Below are positions 51,090 through 51,348 of a stretch of DNA of 51,348 nucleotides, piece by piece. Source of the DNA: Clostridia bacterium (GTDB taxonomy: Bacteria > Bacillota > Peptococcia > DRI-13 > SM3-B62); contig JAHDQS010000028.1 in NCBI GenBank assembly GCA_018433675.1, positions 1-51,348 of the forward strand, in the 5' to 3' direction. Position numbers and translations under genes: made by a program. The notes under the pieces were generated by a model. The model saw only the letters and a program-made list of their open reading frames with translations, searched no databases and was not told where the DNA came from. Positions within the stretch are counted from its first letter, which is position 1. Each line of letters starts with the position of its first letter.

Positions 51090-51200
51090 CTCTTATCTTT
51101 CAGGATGCAACACTCCTGCAGGATTTAGCACCAATCCGCTGCAATTGCGAACGGTTGCCGGGCTTCATCGGGCCAGTCCCTCCACCTCTCTTTATAAGAG
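51090..51200 (-). ncRNA. SAM-I (S-box) riboswitch
   Basis: Read on the minus strand, CTCTTAT (51200-51194) closes with GATAAGAG (51097-51090) as P1. The S-box core elements follow in order: GAGGTGGAGGGACTGGCCC, GATGAAGCCCGGCAACC, and GGTGCTAAATCC. With the downstream terminator this is a transcriptional off-switch, so high S-adenosylmethionine shuts down the homocysteine genes. Confidence 0.95.
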
Positions 51201-51231
51201 CACACACAATTTAATTGTAATTATGGATATT

Positions 51232-51260
51232 AGTTTAGCAGTGCAATCATTACCTGTCAA
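51232..51260 (-). promoter_or_regulatory. sigma-A promoter of the SAM-riboswitch operon
   Basis: TTGACA (51260-51255) and TAAACT (51237-51232) are separated by 17 bp on the minus strand. Start of transcription near 51225 would put the aptamer about 25 nt into the RNA. Confidence 0.8.
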
Positions 51261-51348
51261 TATTTTTCTCAGCAACTATGTTTGTTCTGTGATAATGTCG
51301 CCTTGGTTAAACTAGAAGAAAATGTTATTATAAACGCAAAGGAAGTGA
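51261..51348 (+). other. upstream region of a rightward gene beyond the window
   Basis: The window ends in GCAAAGGAAGTGA, an apparent ribosome site on the + strand, so a rightward gene probably starts just outside. Nothing else was identified in the last 88 bases. Confidence 0.3.

Noticed and set aside
1-51348. CRISPR arrays, tRNA or rRNA genes, replication origin
   Set aside because: No regularly spaced repeats with unique spacers, no cloverleaf or rRNA-like sequence and no DnaA-box cluster were seen on either strand by reading.

Overview
The window looks like chromosomal DNA of a strictly anaerobic, probably spore-forming member of the Bacillota (class Clostridia, Peptococcaceae/Desulfitobacteriaceae-like). 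This rests on strong Shine-Dalgarno sequences, a YtvI-like sporulation membrane protein, an S-box SAM riboswitch, ferredoxin-dependent 2-oxoacid oxidoreductase, 4-hydroxybutyryl-CoA dehydratase, a DUF3842 protein and the UPF0280/DUF39 homocysteine module. The taxonomy is inferred from gene content, not from a marker gene.

Bases 1-16,000 are an accessory region. It opens with the end of an IS21-type element (1-132), then a small exported protein and a three-gene ABC transporter operon on the + strand (592-4714). Next comes a compact minus-strand defence operon (15153 down to 4865): a small HTH protein, two cytosine-C5 DNA methyltransferases, a 1090-residue protein combining a PD-(D/E)XK motif with an N6-adenine methyltransferase, a Vsr mismatch endonuclease broken by one amber codon, and a Gabija-like OLD nuclease/UvrD helicase pair. 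The main promoter is a perfect sigma-A consensus whose 17-bp spacer contains a perfect LexA/SOS box, so the operon is predicted to be induced by DNA damage. A frameshifted DUF6550-type cargo gene typical of conjugative elements (15346-15967) marks the right edge.

Bases 16,000-27,400 hold two catabolic clusters of uncertain substrate. The first (20376-15989) has an NrpR_N/FCD regulator, a small protein, a B12-dependent mutase-like protein with an N-terminal cobalamin domain, and a fold-type-I PLP enzyme. The second (26451-20522) has a NadC-like protein, a MoCF-domain protein, a 2-oxopent-4-enoate hydratase-family enzyme, a polyferredoxin, a protein carrying the His/Lys/His spacing of nickel-pincer lactate racemase (LarA), DUF3842 and a soluble chemoreceptor. 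An IclR regulator lies upstream, followed by 4-hydroxy-2-oxovalerate aldolase and acylating acetaldehyde dehydrogenase, which together with the hydratase form a meta-cleavage-type lower pathway to pyruvate and acetyl-CoA.

Bases 29,600-45,200 form a sigma-54 regulon. A PAS-AAA+-Fis activator (43348-41627) is followed by two operons with nearly identical control regions: a -24/-12 promoter with a paired inverted repeat exactly 43 bp upstream. Operon I encodes a DUF1097 membrane protein, a cyclase/amidohydrolase, a UxaA-type dehydratase and an SMP-30 lactonase. Operon II encodes a nitroreductase, a four-subunit 2-oxoacid:ferredoxin oxidoreductase, 4-hydroxybutyryl-CoA dehydratase, thiolase, 3-hydroxyacyl-CoA dehydrogenase and crotonase. 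The inferred flow is hydroxy-acid/lactone to 2-oxoacid to acyl-CoA to crotonyl-CoA to acetyl-CoA. A LarA homologue lacking the cofactor-anchoring lysine is divergent from the activator.

Bases 45,200-51,348 are more housekeeping: a degenerate CpaE/ParA-like protein, UppP, a YtvI-like permease, and a homocysteine/sulfide-assimilation operon (DUF39, NIL-ferredoxin, UPF0280) behind a SAM-I riboswitch.
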